DNA of 64,000 bases from Mimachlamys varia (lineage: Eukaryota > Mollusca > Bivalvia > Pectinida > Pectinidae): positions 13,647,625-13,711,624 of the forward strand of contig OX392542.1 of the NCBI GenBank assembly GCA_947623455.1, written 5' to 3'. The translations under genes were made by a program, and so were the position numbers. Shown piece after piece: positions 11,578 through 23,569 of this stretch. The notes beneath the pieces were generated by a model. The model had not been told where the DNA came from, did no database searches, and saw only the letters and a program-made list of their open reading frames with translations. How positions within the stretch are numbered: position 1 is the first letter of the stretch; every line of letters begins with the position of its first letter.

Positions 11578-11719
11578 GGATTGAAAGTCATTTTCTTAAC
11601 TTTCATAATGCTATGAAAAATCAGCCGTTACATCCATATTCAGCATGAAGCCCTATCTGGATGTAACGGCTGACCTTTCAAAGCACTATGAAAGTTAAAA
11701 AAAAAATGACTTTCAATCC
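11578..11719. repeat. Family E palindrome (long hairpin)
   Basis: Arms at 11578-11635 and 11659-11719 are reverse complements with few mismatches around a 23-base centre. Each arm runs from 'GGATTGAAAGTCATTTT' through 'AACTTTCATA..GCTATGAAA' to 'CAGCCGTTACATCC'. The left arm and centre match the start of the family E copy at 51.63 kb, so this may be two element ends joined head to head or a foldback derivative. Confidence 0.85.
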
Positions 11720-12019
11720 TAATGTGAAAGACGCAACACTTCAGAAAAAAAAATGTTCAGACAGAAGAGAAATGATGAGATCACAAATATCCCCTTCCTG
11801 TTTCATTGAGACTGCCTCACTTGTGGCCTTCAGTTTGTTCCTGCTAGGTAGATGAGGGGCTATGAAAAATAGATGAGAATTTGCAAAAAATGTAGTTGTC
11901 GATCCCCTTGCATTATTAAAGGATATATGGACTTGACGGGATCGTATGCTCGCAGCCATAGCCATCGGCTTGTTGTTTCAGTGAGATAACAGTCAAAAGT
12001 CGGCATCATATGTTCGTTA

Positions 12020-13240
12020 TTACCAGCAAAAAGCACACCATGTATCCAGTATGCTAAACTGAAAACAAGTAAAATATTTTTGAAAGGAGCAACACTTTGG
12101 TAGGTTATAATAGTAGAGATACTGACTTCTTTTTTCGAAAAGCAATTCTGGATCTGTTATATTATAATAAACAGTCTCGGTATCAATGACACTGTCATGT
12201 TTACACACCTTGCTGCGAGTGTTAAATACCTTCTGTATCAGGACGCTAGTCATAGTAGACAGGAAGCTTGCTGGGAAGCCGTTTTACGTTGTGAAGATGG
12301 CAGCCTCATTTTAATGCAAATGGCCAAACATGATGAACACTTAACAACCTTATCTACAGAACCATGCCATTTAGCGAGTGTAGATTGTAAAGCTAAAAGT
12401 AAATCACTATCTAAACCGAATTTCAATATTGTAAATGTCGACCTAATTTAAATGACTATGTCCATTTGATAATGCAGCTTGTTTGGAATAGAAGACGATC
12501 AAACAAATAGCCCCTCAAAGTCACTGTTATGGTTGTGGATTAAGACTTAAACGTCTTAACAGACAATTTTGTAATCATAAAAAAAAACATTTGACAAATT
12601 AAAACAATTGAATGCCCATTAGTCCATTTTGTCTGTGGTGCAAAGATAAAAGCTTCCTTAATTTGTAGGACGATTATTATAGGAAGGTATGTAGTCCACC
12701 ATAGACATTTACCATAAACATAAACATAAGTATAGATAACGGCTCTATGCCCAAGGGCACACTTTATACAAATATGTACAATATCAAATCATATACATAG
12801 AGAATGTATCCTCAAAGCAACTCCAGCTGGACAATGTAATGACTACTTTTTTAAAAGGAGTTTTTACCGCGTTTCTGGATATTACAGTTTGATAGCAAAT
12901 TCTCCTTTTACATATCGAAATTAATGTCAAGTATAATTATACGTAAGTACGTTATTCATCCATGTGTGTTACGTCGGTGCAAGCCCAGATAGTATTAAAC
13001 CACGGAAAGACACGGAGACTGAAGGTATCAGGAGAGAATTGATGGAATCAAGTACTTTCGTTTGAAAATGTATACGTCCTTTCTCGCAATATAATTCGAT
13101 ATATGAGTTTGTGTTTATATATATTGTACTGTGTAACGGCCCACCAACAATCTGAGACATCAAGGGCCAAACAACAGTGTTACACTGTGTATTGACATGA
13201 AAACTATTGCCAATAAAAGAATAAAAAATCAGAAAAGAAC
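12020..13240. other. Stretch without a recognised feature
   Basis: ORFs at 12020-12253 (minus) and 12197-12451 (plus) overlap and show no motif. I see no recurrent repeat except a possible tiny family C trace near 11.97-12.01 kb ('TTTCAGTGAGATAACAG'). Confidence 0.3.
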
Positions 13241-13288
13241 AGGTGTTCCGGATGACAAATCCTCACCTGCTTCATCGACGACATTGCC
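13241..13288 (-). pseudogene. Tiny retroelement fragment (copy d)
   Basis: 'AGGTGTTCCGGA' followed by 'CTGCTTCATCGACGACA' matches the reverse of the conserved tail segment, with a diverged middle. It is short, so confidence is limited. Confidence 0.4.
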
Positions 13289-13299
13289 ACTGTCCTATG

Positions 13300-14930
13300 T
13301 CCTTTTAAGTGCCATCTCACTTATACATCCTTACGTGCCAGCTATGTTTTGTTGGTTGAAGTAAAACTAAGTGTGCCCATAGAACAAGCTGGCAGAACAT
13401 GGCGACTGCCGCATGTAACGATATGAACCTATGATCCAGTGATCAAGGGCCAGTTATCGTAGACAGTCAGACGCATTCAATCACCCGAAACAGCCAGGAT
13501 AATATTTGTAAAGAACAACTAATTTTAAAGAAAAAAAAAACCCTAGATGTTTGTTGGATTTGCATTAGATCCATAGTAAACAAACTAATGATGATAACAG
13601 AGAAGATCCAGTTAAAAATTACCCAACCTATAAAGATTTCAAAATTGTGTTCTCTTACCAACAATGGTTATTGGACATATTTGTGGTCATGGTTTGTTCC
13701 GTATTTCGTAAACGTCCTTTTTAAATTTCAGACATTGAAATGTATGATATATGCGTGTGTGATAGTGTGCTATATGTATGGACAGTTTGGTTACATTTAC
13801 ATAACATTGTCACTATATACTCGTAGCCTGTTTTAGAGCTGTTTCATTAATGCGACTATTAAAACCATGCATCACGCGACACAATTCAAAGTGTATCAAT
13901 GCAACACAGACCGGAACAGCAATACCCAACGTAAACAAACGTAACGGTTGATGAAATATTGCTCGGCATTGAGAATTGACAATGCAATCGTAAACGTGAA
14001 AAACCAAAAAAAAATAGATATGGAATGTTTTATGGTACATAATGGACATCGAGGAAGCCTTTGCAGTCTTCTTCCGTCGATGAAATGAAAGAAGAACACA
14101 AATAAAGCATGTCTTCAATTTATCAGCTTTAACACATATCTGAAATACGCAGGCGTGTGTATATCAAATATTTGTGACAAGCTCCTGTGCATGCTTCAAA
14201 CACTGTCAGGCACTGAAGGATTCAGTGCAATAACAAAATACCTACATTTACGCCTCAGTTCCTCTCAAAATTTGTGTTCCCTCTTTTCTCACATATCGCA
14301 TTTAAAAATATTCGTGAGGACAGTATCATATCGGATGGCGGTGTTGACTGTATTTATCCATGCACGAAATTAGTTCCGGCGTTAAAATTAAAACCATTTC
14401 TTATCAAACTTTCAGTCTTTTTTTTGAAAATCATTAGACACTCGATAACCTCATATACAACCGTCTGACAAACAACACCAGACACTGACTTTGTGTGGCC
14501 TGAAAAAGGGCAGAAATTTTGAATGTAACTTGTTAATATTTTTAAAAAGGAACAGAAATGACGAAACAAATATACATTATAAATGTTCGCATTTTTATGT
14601 CTTTGTATGGTATTTAAATCAACGTTATGGTGTTTACTTTACAAAGCTGTTTTTTTCCAGATACATCATAAATACCTAACAGTTTAATGCTTAAAGATAC
14701 ATCTACATTATGCCTTAAGAACATATGCAGATTACGTACTAAAATACGCAAATCTCAAATCAATTGATATAAAAAATTATATGTATCTTAAATCGTCGAA
14801 CCCTATAATGAAGGTGATCAGAATTTGAAGAGAGGGCGACATTTATTACATTAATGATACTTATTTTGAAAATTAAATTTACACGCAAAAGGGTGTTCTA
14901 CAAATGACTGTCATATGTTAACCAGCAACA
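13300..14930. other. Stretch without a recognised feature
   Basis: Several overlapping short ORFs on both strands in AT-rich sequence, none with recognisable domains or supporting splice signals. Confidence 0.3.
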
Positions 14931-14937
14931 CATTTTT

Positions 14938-15032
14938 TTCTTTTGAAACGGTTGAAATACATAGTCGTTATTTGGAAACAGTTGAAAAACATATTCGTTA
15001 TTTTGAAAACGGTTGAAATATCAAATCGTGAT
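14938..15032. repeat. Three imperfect ~32-bp tandem units
   Basis: The segment 'TTGAAACGGTTGAAATACAT' then 'TCGTTATTT' is repeated about three times with mismatches ('GGAAACAGTTGAAAAACAT', 'GAAAACGGTTGAAATATCAA'). Confidence 0.7.
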
Positions 15033-15055
15033 TTTCTTACCAATAAACGATGTTA

Positions 15056-15328
15056 ATATACACATTTTCGAAGTAAGGATTTATACAGAACTAGTTTAAT
15101 TTTACTTTTAAATTCATAAATTAAAGGGGTTTACGCACCATACCCTTCTGCTTCTACATTAGTTTAGAAATTTTGGATCCCACCCTTTTGGCCTCTACAT
15201 GTAGCATCACTGAAGAGTCACTAGGAGGACGAAACAGCTGCATGATGCAGTTTAATTATTGTTTTTCGGCATACTGTATCTATAACTAAATTTCAAAGGT
15301 GCAGCATATGTGTGTGTTACGTCACCTC
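15056..15328 (+). repeat. Family B repeat, near full length
   Basis: Modules in order: 'CACATTTTCGAAGTA', 'AAAGGGGTTTACGCACC', 'CCCTTCTGCTTCTACATTAG', 'AGCATCACTGAAGAGTC', 'GACGAAACAGCTGCATGATG', 'TTCGGCATACTGTATC', 'GGTGCAGCATATG' and the end 'GTGTTACGTCACC'. It is about 270 bases and aligns over its length with 57.87-58.14 kb (plus) and largely with 50.11-50.33 kb (minus). It is non-coding and the family type is unknown (SINE or MITE). Confidence 0.8.
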
Positions 15329-15844
15329 ACACACACTTATCAACGTATTGCCAGAATTTTATGGATTTTATGAATTACGTCCATCAGATAATCTCACTCT
15401 AGTATCCCGATATTTTCCTATCTAGGTCAGCGTACGTAGCTTGGCAAAACTCCGCTTAAGTTTTTCCAGTGTGTTTTTCAGATAGCGTATTGAATAGCTT
15501 TGCACTCTTTCATCAGCGGATCCGAGTGGCGAGTGCAGTTCCATCAATATAGCTCCACTGGGGACACATGGTAATTATCATCGAACGGATTGATTTTGAT
15601 GAATTATAACCACGTTCTGAAAAGGGTAAAATGGTTTTGCTCTAGTTTAACCTCTTCTCCTAGCAAACAAGTAAGGTCATTTGAAGAAGATCTAGAAGGA
15701 TTTGACGTCGCTGTTTGCAATGTGTTTAAAGTTGTTGTTGGTCTCATTATCGATAGATACTGTTTTCAGCGGACCTGTGATTTAGTGTAGATCCTTAAGG
15801 ACTGAAACTCGCTGCATGTGAATGTATGAGGTGAATGTTTGTGG

Positions 15845-15995
15845 GTTTTGCGGGTTGCGATTTGTTCGTGTAAGACCCACTGCAATAATGCGAAACAGTT
15901 GCCGACTTTCTAGTGCTATCACACTTAAATATACTGCTTGAGGCCGAGCCAGCAGGACAACCCAACATAACGCTGAACGTCAATCACAATAATTG
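15845..15995 (-). repeat. Family C fragment, diverged
   Basis: On the minus strand 'TGACGTTCAGCG...' is followed by 'GGCTCGGCCTCAAGCAGTAT', 'GTGTGATAGCACTAGAAAG' and 'TCGGCAACTG', matching family C order. Confidence 0.55.
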
Positions 15996-16078
15996 TTAAT
16001 AATAAAAGTAACATCAGATGTCGTGTTTAAACACATCAGAAAATACTTAAGCGCCAACATAAACATAATACGACATCA

Positions 16079-16860
16079 ATATAAACTAGGGACGAACTAT
16101 GAAGAAAGGAAATATGTCACGTAGACCTTTATAAAAGTACAAGAGAATACGACCAGCTGTTCAGGAAGAGTAAGCGTATTCTGCTTCATCGACGACACCC
16201 ATAATGCCATACCCTCAAAGTGTAAACTGTCATCATTCTCAATCACAACAAACAGGTATATTAATGAGCATAATAACACTGGCTTTAAATCATACAAAGA
16301 TACAGAATGATACAGAATGCCTCTCAATCAGACTAAGACAACGACCATAAAACATTAATATATATCTGCATCTCGAATCCCTGTATCGCAAACTTGTTCT
16401 TCAGCAGCCAATATATTTCACGAAAATCTCGGCCAAGACATAGAACAACAAATTAACTGCAACATGTAAACACCATATGTTGGAGAAGTAGGGATTTTAC
16501 TATTAAGAAAGTGAAAAGTCACGATCGAAAAATCGAAATAGTCACATTTATCGTATAGCTTAATTAGTAGTAAACTGCCAGTGATCGTCATAGTTTAAGT
16601 ACAGATCGAGGTGCGCAGCCGATGTTGAAGGGTGTTGTGTCTATCGATATACATCGTGCACCCCAAAGTGGCAAGATTTTAGTTACAAGGTACGATAAGC
16701 TCCTCGACATATTGAGCATCTCAAATAAGTCGGCTAAAAGTGGGGCCCATTTTGGTCCCAATAGGAGTGTCACCAATCTGCTGGAAAATCTTTCCACAAA
16801 ACTCAACAAATCTATTATCAACCAGGATTTTAATCATTCGTATTATTTTCCTCAGTATAT
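16079..16860 (-). pseudogene. Reverse-transcriptase retroelement remnant, longest copy (e)
   Basis: Reading the minus strand from 16860 down, the first frame gives 'ILVDNRFVEFCGKIFQQ' and then 'PIGTK', matching the RT palm segment that in intact relatives reads FLVDNI...GIPMGTNCAPLLADLF. In a shifted frame it gives 'WAPLLADLF' (about 16.72-16.75 kb), then a damaged YIDD region near 16.63-16.66 kb, 'SAAHLDLYLNYD' (about 16.59-16.62 kb), and degraded thumb and tail segments down to 'ACTAGGG' at about 16.09 kb. Frameshifts and stops make it inactive. It is truncated at both ends relative to a full element. The clade is uncertain: the PMGT and YLDL motifs recall Penelope-like RTs more than the common LINE clades, but I could not test that. 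Confidence 0.8.
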
Positions 16861-16999
16861 TTCATCTGAGCTTTTGTTATGGTCTTTACAAATTATGTTT
16901 CGAGATACAAAACAATACATGTGTATTACCCTCCGCCATTCATGGAAAAGGCAGCTCTCGTAATGAGAGATCGAAGACATTCTTTCAGTTAAGTATCAA

Positions 17000-18145
17000 C
17001 TATGGTAGTTTGTAGAATGGACAATTCAAATCATTTGATAAACATTTTGGAGAGGGCTTGAATTAAATAAATTTACAATTGTTCAAACAATCAGTAAAAA
17101 ACATACAAGAAAGTACAATGATATCAAGTAGGTCCCTCCCAAACCCTAACTTATTATTGCTCTTCGCATGATGTGGTCATTTAGTTTATTTTGGAAGTAA
17201 CACTAAAAATGAAAAATATGGAGAGATGGTAAAACTAGTTCGGAAAGTATGTTTATTCCTTTAAAACTTTTATTGGGATCTTAGGGTTGAAAATTAATCT
17301 AAATATTAACAGAACACTATATCATGGTTGGACGCACTTGAGATAAATTGGCATTTACATAAACATGTTCGTAAAATTCTTCTGTAAGAAAAAAATGATG
17401 AAACTAAAATAATCATTTGTGTGTGTTATCTACGTTATCATGCACAAGATGAAGTCGTTTAAGGTCAATGAGTTGGATATATTACGATACATCTGTAATG
17501 AAATGGCCATTTAAGCGTTTCGGCACGTCCACAGCCTAGCTGACTGCTCTCCGAGGTCTCGCTAAACAGCAATTGTATCATAGCGAGCCCGTCATAGACC
17601 TTACTATGAATACTTTTCTCGTTATCGCCCGCCACACATTCTCTAATCTCTTAGTCTCACTGCGTCCTCGTTACCCAAATGTTCTCCACGCCCAAGACAC
17701 CAGCCCATAAAGATCCTGTACATAGATTGAATGAATAAAGGAAAGCTCATTTCAGTGGTTTGTTTACTACGCCCGATATGACAATCTGAACGTTAAACAG
17801 TAAAACTAAGTTAGTTTTAGATATTCGCTCTAGAGTATGTCTAGTTTACTTTATCAATTGTAAGATTTAGAATCATTTTTGACAACACGTCTCTTTCTTT
17901 CATTGTTATGATAAACAACTGATATCAACTGATATATATATGTATAAGTAAATGGAATCATTTCAAATGTTTACATTTATTTAATGGATTGTTTATGTCA
18001 GATACATATCTGGTTTACGACACAAATGATCCATTGCTTGTTTTTTTACGCACGTTGCGACGTTCTTCAGCAGTTTGGATTTTAAAATTTTATATATTAC
18101 GTCTGTGCCTCTTCCCCGATGTCAGGAATGTGTACACAGGTTCAT
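17000..18145. other. Stretch without a recognised feature
   Basis: 17.51-17.75 kb is locally GC-richer and ends in 'TGAATGAATAAAGG', which contains an AATAAA, but I find no exon or repeat match to support a transcript end. The rest is AT-rich. Confidence 0.3.
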
Positions 18146-18148
18146 AAC

Positions 18149-18171
18149 ATGACGTCATGTCGACCACCATG
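18149..18171 (+). other. Possible ATG exon end with consensus splice donor
   Basis: ATGACGTCATGTCGACC is followed by ACCATG and, immediately, GTAAGTGG, a near-perfect donor. ATGs lie at 18149, 18157 and 18169. Such a site could end a 5' exon, but no downstream exon was recognised and the match may be chance. The ATGACGTCAT palindrome is also a CRE-type site. Confidence 0.15.
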
Positions 18172-18276
18172 GTAAGTGGAATACTGACACTCTTCTTTTT
18201 GTATTTGAAAAAGTCGTTTTAATGTATTTAAAATTAGAATAGAAGTTATACCTTAACCAATAGGATATGTACGTAA

Positions 18277-18369
18277 CTATTCTGTTGTCTGTATTATATA
18301 GCTTCTATTCTGTTGGCTGTATTATATAGCTTCTATTCTGTTGGTTGTTTTATATAGCTTCTATTCTAA
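18277..18369. repeat. 28-bp tandem repeat, 3 copies, flanked by 13-bp inverted repeats
   Basis: The unit is 'CTTCTATTCTGTTGGCTG' plus 'TATTATATAG'. The block ends in CTTCTATTCTAAT (18358-18370), whose exact reverse complement ATTAGAATAGAAG lies at 18232-18244. Confidence 0.85.
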
Positions 18370-19101
18370 TATCATTACCAACCCGAGGAAAACGTTTCGT
18401 AATATATCGAATTAGATTATGAATGTATGATTAGTTGAATTGATCGGTTATAAACATTAATCTTTAAATAGATTAAACACCGGCATTAGAAATACACGTT
18501 GATATCATGGCATGCTTTAGGCTAGTTAATGAATTGTTTTGAATCTTTCAATGTCCATGCTTTGTTAAAGAAACACGATTTAGATATATGTTTAATACGC
18601 CATCGTGGTAAATATATACATTCATTATTTGCGTATCAATTGGGTTGTTTACAGTTCTCATTTGGCAATATGTTACACTTTTGTTCTTGTAGACAGCGGT
18701 TGGCACTTGGGAATTCTTAAACAAAATTACATTAAAATTATCCCAGTGAGCATAACCCTTGACAATGAGGTACCATAAGCAGCATAAATATTTTAGTGGA
18801 ATCCCGTTTACGTTATAATGGTTTACTACAAACAAACTAAAACGTCACGCAAATACCATTACTGTAAAATTCATTGGATCTCTGTGTCACTGTCCATATC
18901 TGAGAATATGGCTATTTTTGGGTCGTTATGAAATCCTATATGGCCGTCATATTGAAAATCATATTGAAAACCATTTATTTACAATGTATTGGTGGCGGTG
19001 ATTTGACAAATGTGTGGTATTGGTTTTTTAAATCAATCTTTCGTGTTTGCTATCTTTGGGACGTTTAAGAGCGTTATTGGAGGATATTGAATTACTTAGC
19101 C

Positions 19102-19331
19102 CAAACGAGGGATAGTTCTGTAGTTTCAAAATATACACAGGTAAAACAAGACCTGTTTAGCATTGATAAAATAATTAATAAAAACAAATGTGAAGCTGAA
19201 GCCGTATTGACCAAACTACGGACAATTCCGTAATTTCAAAATATACAGAACAGGTGTAAAACAATACCTGTTAAGCATAGACAATAGAATTAAAAACAAA
19301 CAAAATGTTAAGCTGAAGCCGTATTGACCAA
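19102..19331. repeat. ~110-bp direct tandem duplication
   Basis: Landmarks 'TAGTTTCAAAATATACA', 'AGACCTGTTTAGCAT' and 'GAAGCTGAAGCCGTATTGAC' recur in order with period about 110: first unit 19102-19211, second from 19212. Units differ by several substitutions and a short insertion, so the duplication is not recent. Confidence 0.85.
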
Positions 19332-19609
19332 AATGCTATCGATTACAATGGCGACCTTGGACGGTTTTAGAAACTATAAAGACTATCAGTATGATGTATT
19401 TCACGTGTTTGGTTAGTCAGTATTATAACTCATTAACTTACTTTGTTTTGTGTTTGGTTTTTAAACGACCAATTGGCAGTTAAAAAAATACTTATCATCA
19501 GAATGGAAGTTTACAGGATAGAATATTGGTGTAAAATCAGCAATCTTACACTAAGTAACCGGTCTGTCTTTGTAATTAAATAAAAACAAAATTAATAAAT
19601 ATATATTTG

Positions 19610-19670
19610 ATATAGCGCCCTATCTACCTAACATAAGCCACTCTAAAGCGCTTTACAGTACATAGTTTTA
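19610..19670. repeat. 'TATAGCGCC...AAAGCGCTTTACA' dispersed motif
   Basis: The pair 'GATATAGCGCCCTATCT' and 'CTCTAAAGCGCTTTACAG' recurs in altered form at 50.455-50.505 kb ('TATATAGCGCCTAATAT', 'CTCCAAAGCGATTTACAT'). This is the end of a small dispersed element of unknown type. Confidence 0.5.
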
Positions 19671-19859
19671 CAATTCTTATACAATCAATACAATTAACAC
19701 ATACAGTTATACCATATACAATTCTGAGGAGTTCGCAGAAGCTGCCTTATCAGTTGCTAACTTCTTGTCCTATACCACCTGGCGTATATCTCAATATGTG
19801 TGTTTGCATGCGTGTGTGCTGGAGAGGAATTGTGTTCTGTTTGTAGTGGTACCGTGTTT

Positions 19860-20047
19860 CCAACGGCATCTTTTATAGTGCTACCTCACTTGAATGCTAC
19901 AGCATATATACTGCTACACCCACCCTAGACGATTTTATACTCCACCTGGGTTATTGGAGTTGTGTGGGCAGGAGAAAACACTTTCTCTGAATGTTCCATG
20001 CCGCCTGCATGGAAGGCCTGAGTGTTAACCACTCGACAAATCCGCCC
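19860..20047 (-). repeat. tRNA-headed SINE fragment
   Basis: On the minus strand the head reads 'GGATTTGTCGAGTGGTTAAC' and 'ACTCAGGCCTTCCATGCAGG' (20000-20047). GTCGAGTGGTTA resembles an A box, but the B box is degenerate. Downstream comes 'GAGGTAGCACTATAAAAG', a block shared with family C. It is best read as a SINE relic, not a tRNA gene. Confidence 0.5.
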
Positions 20048-20059
20048 ATAAATTGTTGA

Positions 20060-23000
20060 AACTTGCTTGAAATATGCTGAACAGCACATCAACAGGTCAT
20101 TAGAACCTACCAACACATGGTCGACAAACAAATTCGCAAAAACACTGCCAGGCTGACTTAAAGTGAAAACTAAAACGGCAAATCTAATACGGAAGTCGCT
20201 AAATTGACTCATAATTGTTAAAAAACCAATAGCTTTCAGTTAATGTTAAAATGAAGAGGCACCATCATCATCATTCTTTATTTCCTCAATGATGAGAGGA
20301 CATTGAAAATAAGTATAAATTCAAACAAGATCATTTACAGATTTTGGGATCATGTGATCTTTATTTCATATTTAACAACACAAAATTAAATTTGTGCTGC
20401 TTTTCGTAGTAGGTACAAATGTATGCACAGTCTGAACGCCGTAATAATCCACAATATTAGTCTTAAAAATACAACAAAATATTTCAAATGCTTATCTGTT
20501 GGATTGGCACACAGGTTTATACAAATATACAAAAATGGTTCTTTGTAAGTAACATCGGTGGTCTTAAATCGAATAGTCATCATCATTGTTTATATTTTGT
20601 ATACCACTTAAATGATCAAATCATAAGTTATTGCTTCAGCTAAGAATTTTTAATATTTTCATTTACATTGAAATGTTTATATTAACGTCATATTCTTAAA
20701 TATTTTCATTACAAATATGAATATTGAAAGCGAACATGTTTCAAAGCAAATGAATGCTGAAACATGCCCTTACAATATATGTATGTTTGGCTTGCACTTA
20801 ACACAGTGCATTGGAAAATACGTTGAAGGTCATTTCCATTTGCTAATGCTTAAACTATTCCATTTCGAAAGGTTCGCCATTTTTTGTCGTGGTTTAACAT
20901 ACGTCTGACGTCACAGTCGACATTTGGAAATATCAACCGATACCGATTAGAAGTTAACATTATACTAAATTTGAAATATTATCGTTGACAATAATACTGA
21001 AATTCGTTATATAACCAGAGTATCCATTGATTATTGTTCTATCAACCCTTATTTTACATGTTTCCCCTCGGGAAAATAACAGTTTATCATCACCCAATAC
21101 TGTTACAATTATTTGTTTACAAATGTATATACAGAACATATATCAAATAATGCCAGTGTTCATTTCTTTAAAAGTAATGTCAAAATGTAACAAAATCGTG
21201 GAAAATAAAAACAACGACAACTAAATCCCTCCTTTGAGTTGGATAATGCATGTATTAGCATTCGTGAGTAGTTCAAACATCTATTTCTAATATTCAATTC
21301 AGACGGTTCTTTCATCTACTAATTGTAATGAATTCATTGAAGTAAGCTTTCGATAAAAAAAAACAACGTGATTTTAGGTAAACACAAATCAAAACATAAA
21401 TGAAAATATTAGAAAATAACATATAGCAGATTTAAGATTATCAGTTATCTGTTCTGGTTTTAAGGTTAAATTTGCAAAAACGAAATCCCCCTCACCCCTC
21501 CAAAAAAATCATACATTGGGCTATCAAAGAAATAGTGAAGTATCGATACAGACAGTTAGCATCTTTGGCCCCATGGGAACATTCGGGATCGTTATTTGTT
21601 TATCTTATATTATATCGAATCTAAAATATCTTATCAAAACAGTAAATGACTGCAATTATTACCTACAGTGTACCTATAACCGTTTAACAAACCTAACTGA
21701 ACATAGTTTAATTTACTTGTGAAGTTAAGTTTGTCTTTAAACTATTATTTGTTTATATAATCTAATTTTATAACCTTTTGTTGGATTAACTGACCTTTTT
21801 GTGATGAAGGTCATAAAAAACAAATATTTTCATTTTTGCTTCGGCTCGCCTCGATGAAATTGATACATATGTTTACTTCATTTTTAGAAGTAGCTATGTT
21901 TTGTGCTTTTGGTTCGAGTAAACAAGTCACCTATGTTGAGAATGCATTCTTTCTCCACTGTTTACAAAACCTAAATAAAAAAAAAAAACATTGTAATACA
22001 GACAGTTGAAGTTAGTAGCTATATGATCTGTAAGAACACTGACTGACCCGATAACAAAATGAATGCACTTCATGTATGCAACGCATTCGGCATATCAATC
22101 TTGTAATTGATAAAATGGAAGAACATTAAGTAAGATGTTTAGTTCAATTGCCATCCCTTTCTTTTCAAAAATTACTTATTTTTTATCGTTTCGTTTCATG
22201 TAAATATCTGTATGAGTAGTCTATATATTTACAATTGTGTAACTAGATTAAAAGTATGCAAACGTTGTATCGGTATAGTTGTTTTAAAGTAGTAAAAATA
22301 ATTAGGCGTGACGCAAATTGGATACACTAAATAACTTACCTCCTTCGCTTTGCGTATTACTAATTAGGGAACAACAATGTATGTCCAGGCAGTTGGATTT
22401 TAACAACGGCGATAGAAATATTAGGATAACATGGGTACGTGATGATTGTGCGCAGGGGTACATACAATCAAAGTCCTGGCTGATGAATCTTCACCCTCGT
22501 GTTGATTAATGTTTCACGACCATACCGAGGAAAGGAAAGATAAATTAATCTCACAGAAAAAAATTGATTCATTTGGTTATGCAACCTCACCCGATAACCC
22601 TAGAATTATTTTCAAATAGTTCGAGCAATTTCAAACTGTAGTTTGTTAGATGGATTGAATGCGCCTTCAATTTATTACATGGTCGGACGAAGGGAAAGGA
22701 ACATCTAGCAAATTAATTGAATTGAATGTAAGATTTGCTCGAGGCCAACGTCTTTTTATGGGAGCACGAATCCAACCAAATACACAATCAGTTTTTTTGT
22801 ATTAACATTACTTTATTTCCACGTCTAATTTGCTTTCTCGTATAATCTGACTTTTATAAATGAATTGTATCGTGATGTCATAAAAATAAATTCATGTGGC
22901 AACCATTTTCAAGAAATTAATTGAAAATATGTGATGCTACACCTACGGAGGCACACTTTCCATTGGGTAAATGACCTGCTTCATCAAGTCTAAAAGAAAG

Positions 23001-23070
23001 TCAGAATTGCATATTTCACGAAAAATGAGTCAACCGCGAATGTTAAGAACAACAATATTTATAGTGTTAC
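20060..23070. other. Long stretch without a recognised feature
   Basis: Short ORFs on both strands lack motifs. Near 20.27-20.31 kb 'CTTTATTTCCTCAATGATG' looks like an element end, but there is no second copy here to confirm it. Several A-runs are present; no exon or RNA gene was recognised. Confidence 0.3.
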
Positions 23071-23071
23071 T

Positions 23072-23410
23072 TTGTCTCATTGAGGACTATTCTGTATCTT
23101 TAAGTGAAATGGAAATGGACGTTTTTCAGTATGCTCATTAGTGTGTTTAGTTGTTGTGATTGACAATGATACTCGGTTCTCATTTTGAGAACTTGATGTT
23201 TACTTTGATGTGTGACAAAGATTTATATGGTGGGTGTCGTCGTAGAAGCAGAAGACGTTTATTCTTCCGGAACACCTGGTCTTATTCTCTTGTACTTTTA
23301 CGTTGATCTCCATGTAAATCTTTCCTTTGTTCATATTTTGCCCCTTGTTTAATCGATTTTGAGTTCGGATTATGATTTTGTTCCCGCGTCGGTATTCTCT
23401 AATTTATTTT
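23072..23410 (+). pseudogene. Retroelement 3' fragment (copy f)
   Basis: It starts near 'CTCATTGAGGACTATTCTGT', includes a damaged 'GAAATGGAAATGGACG', the conserved 'GAAGCAGAAGACG..TATTCTTCCGGAAC', and the full terminal block to 'CGGTATTCTCT' followed by 'AATTTATTTT'. It is 5'-truncated and non-functional. Confidence 0.8.
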
Positions 23411-23569
23411 CATGATCAAGAACCTGATTAGAGGATTTAACGTGTTTTGGGGCACCAAGGGACATGTGAGATTGGGTTTTGTTTGGTTAAATAACGTTAA
23501 TCTCCCTAATACAGCTAAGGTCATTACAGGACGTACCTCCGTGTCACTGTGTATTGTATATGTGTGTAT

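Noticed and set aside
13813..14118. 101-codon minus frame with Cys and His residues
   Set aside because: Several overlapping frames on both strands in the same stretch, no motif, no repeat or splice support.
16622..16963. 113-codon plus-strand frame
   Set aside because: It is the antisense shadow of the reverse-transcriptase remnant, whose minus-strand motifs (APLLADLF, FVEFCGK) are recognisable.
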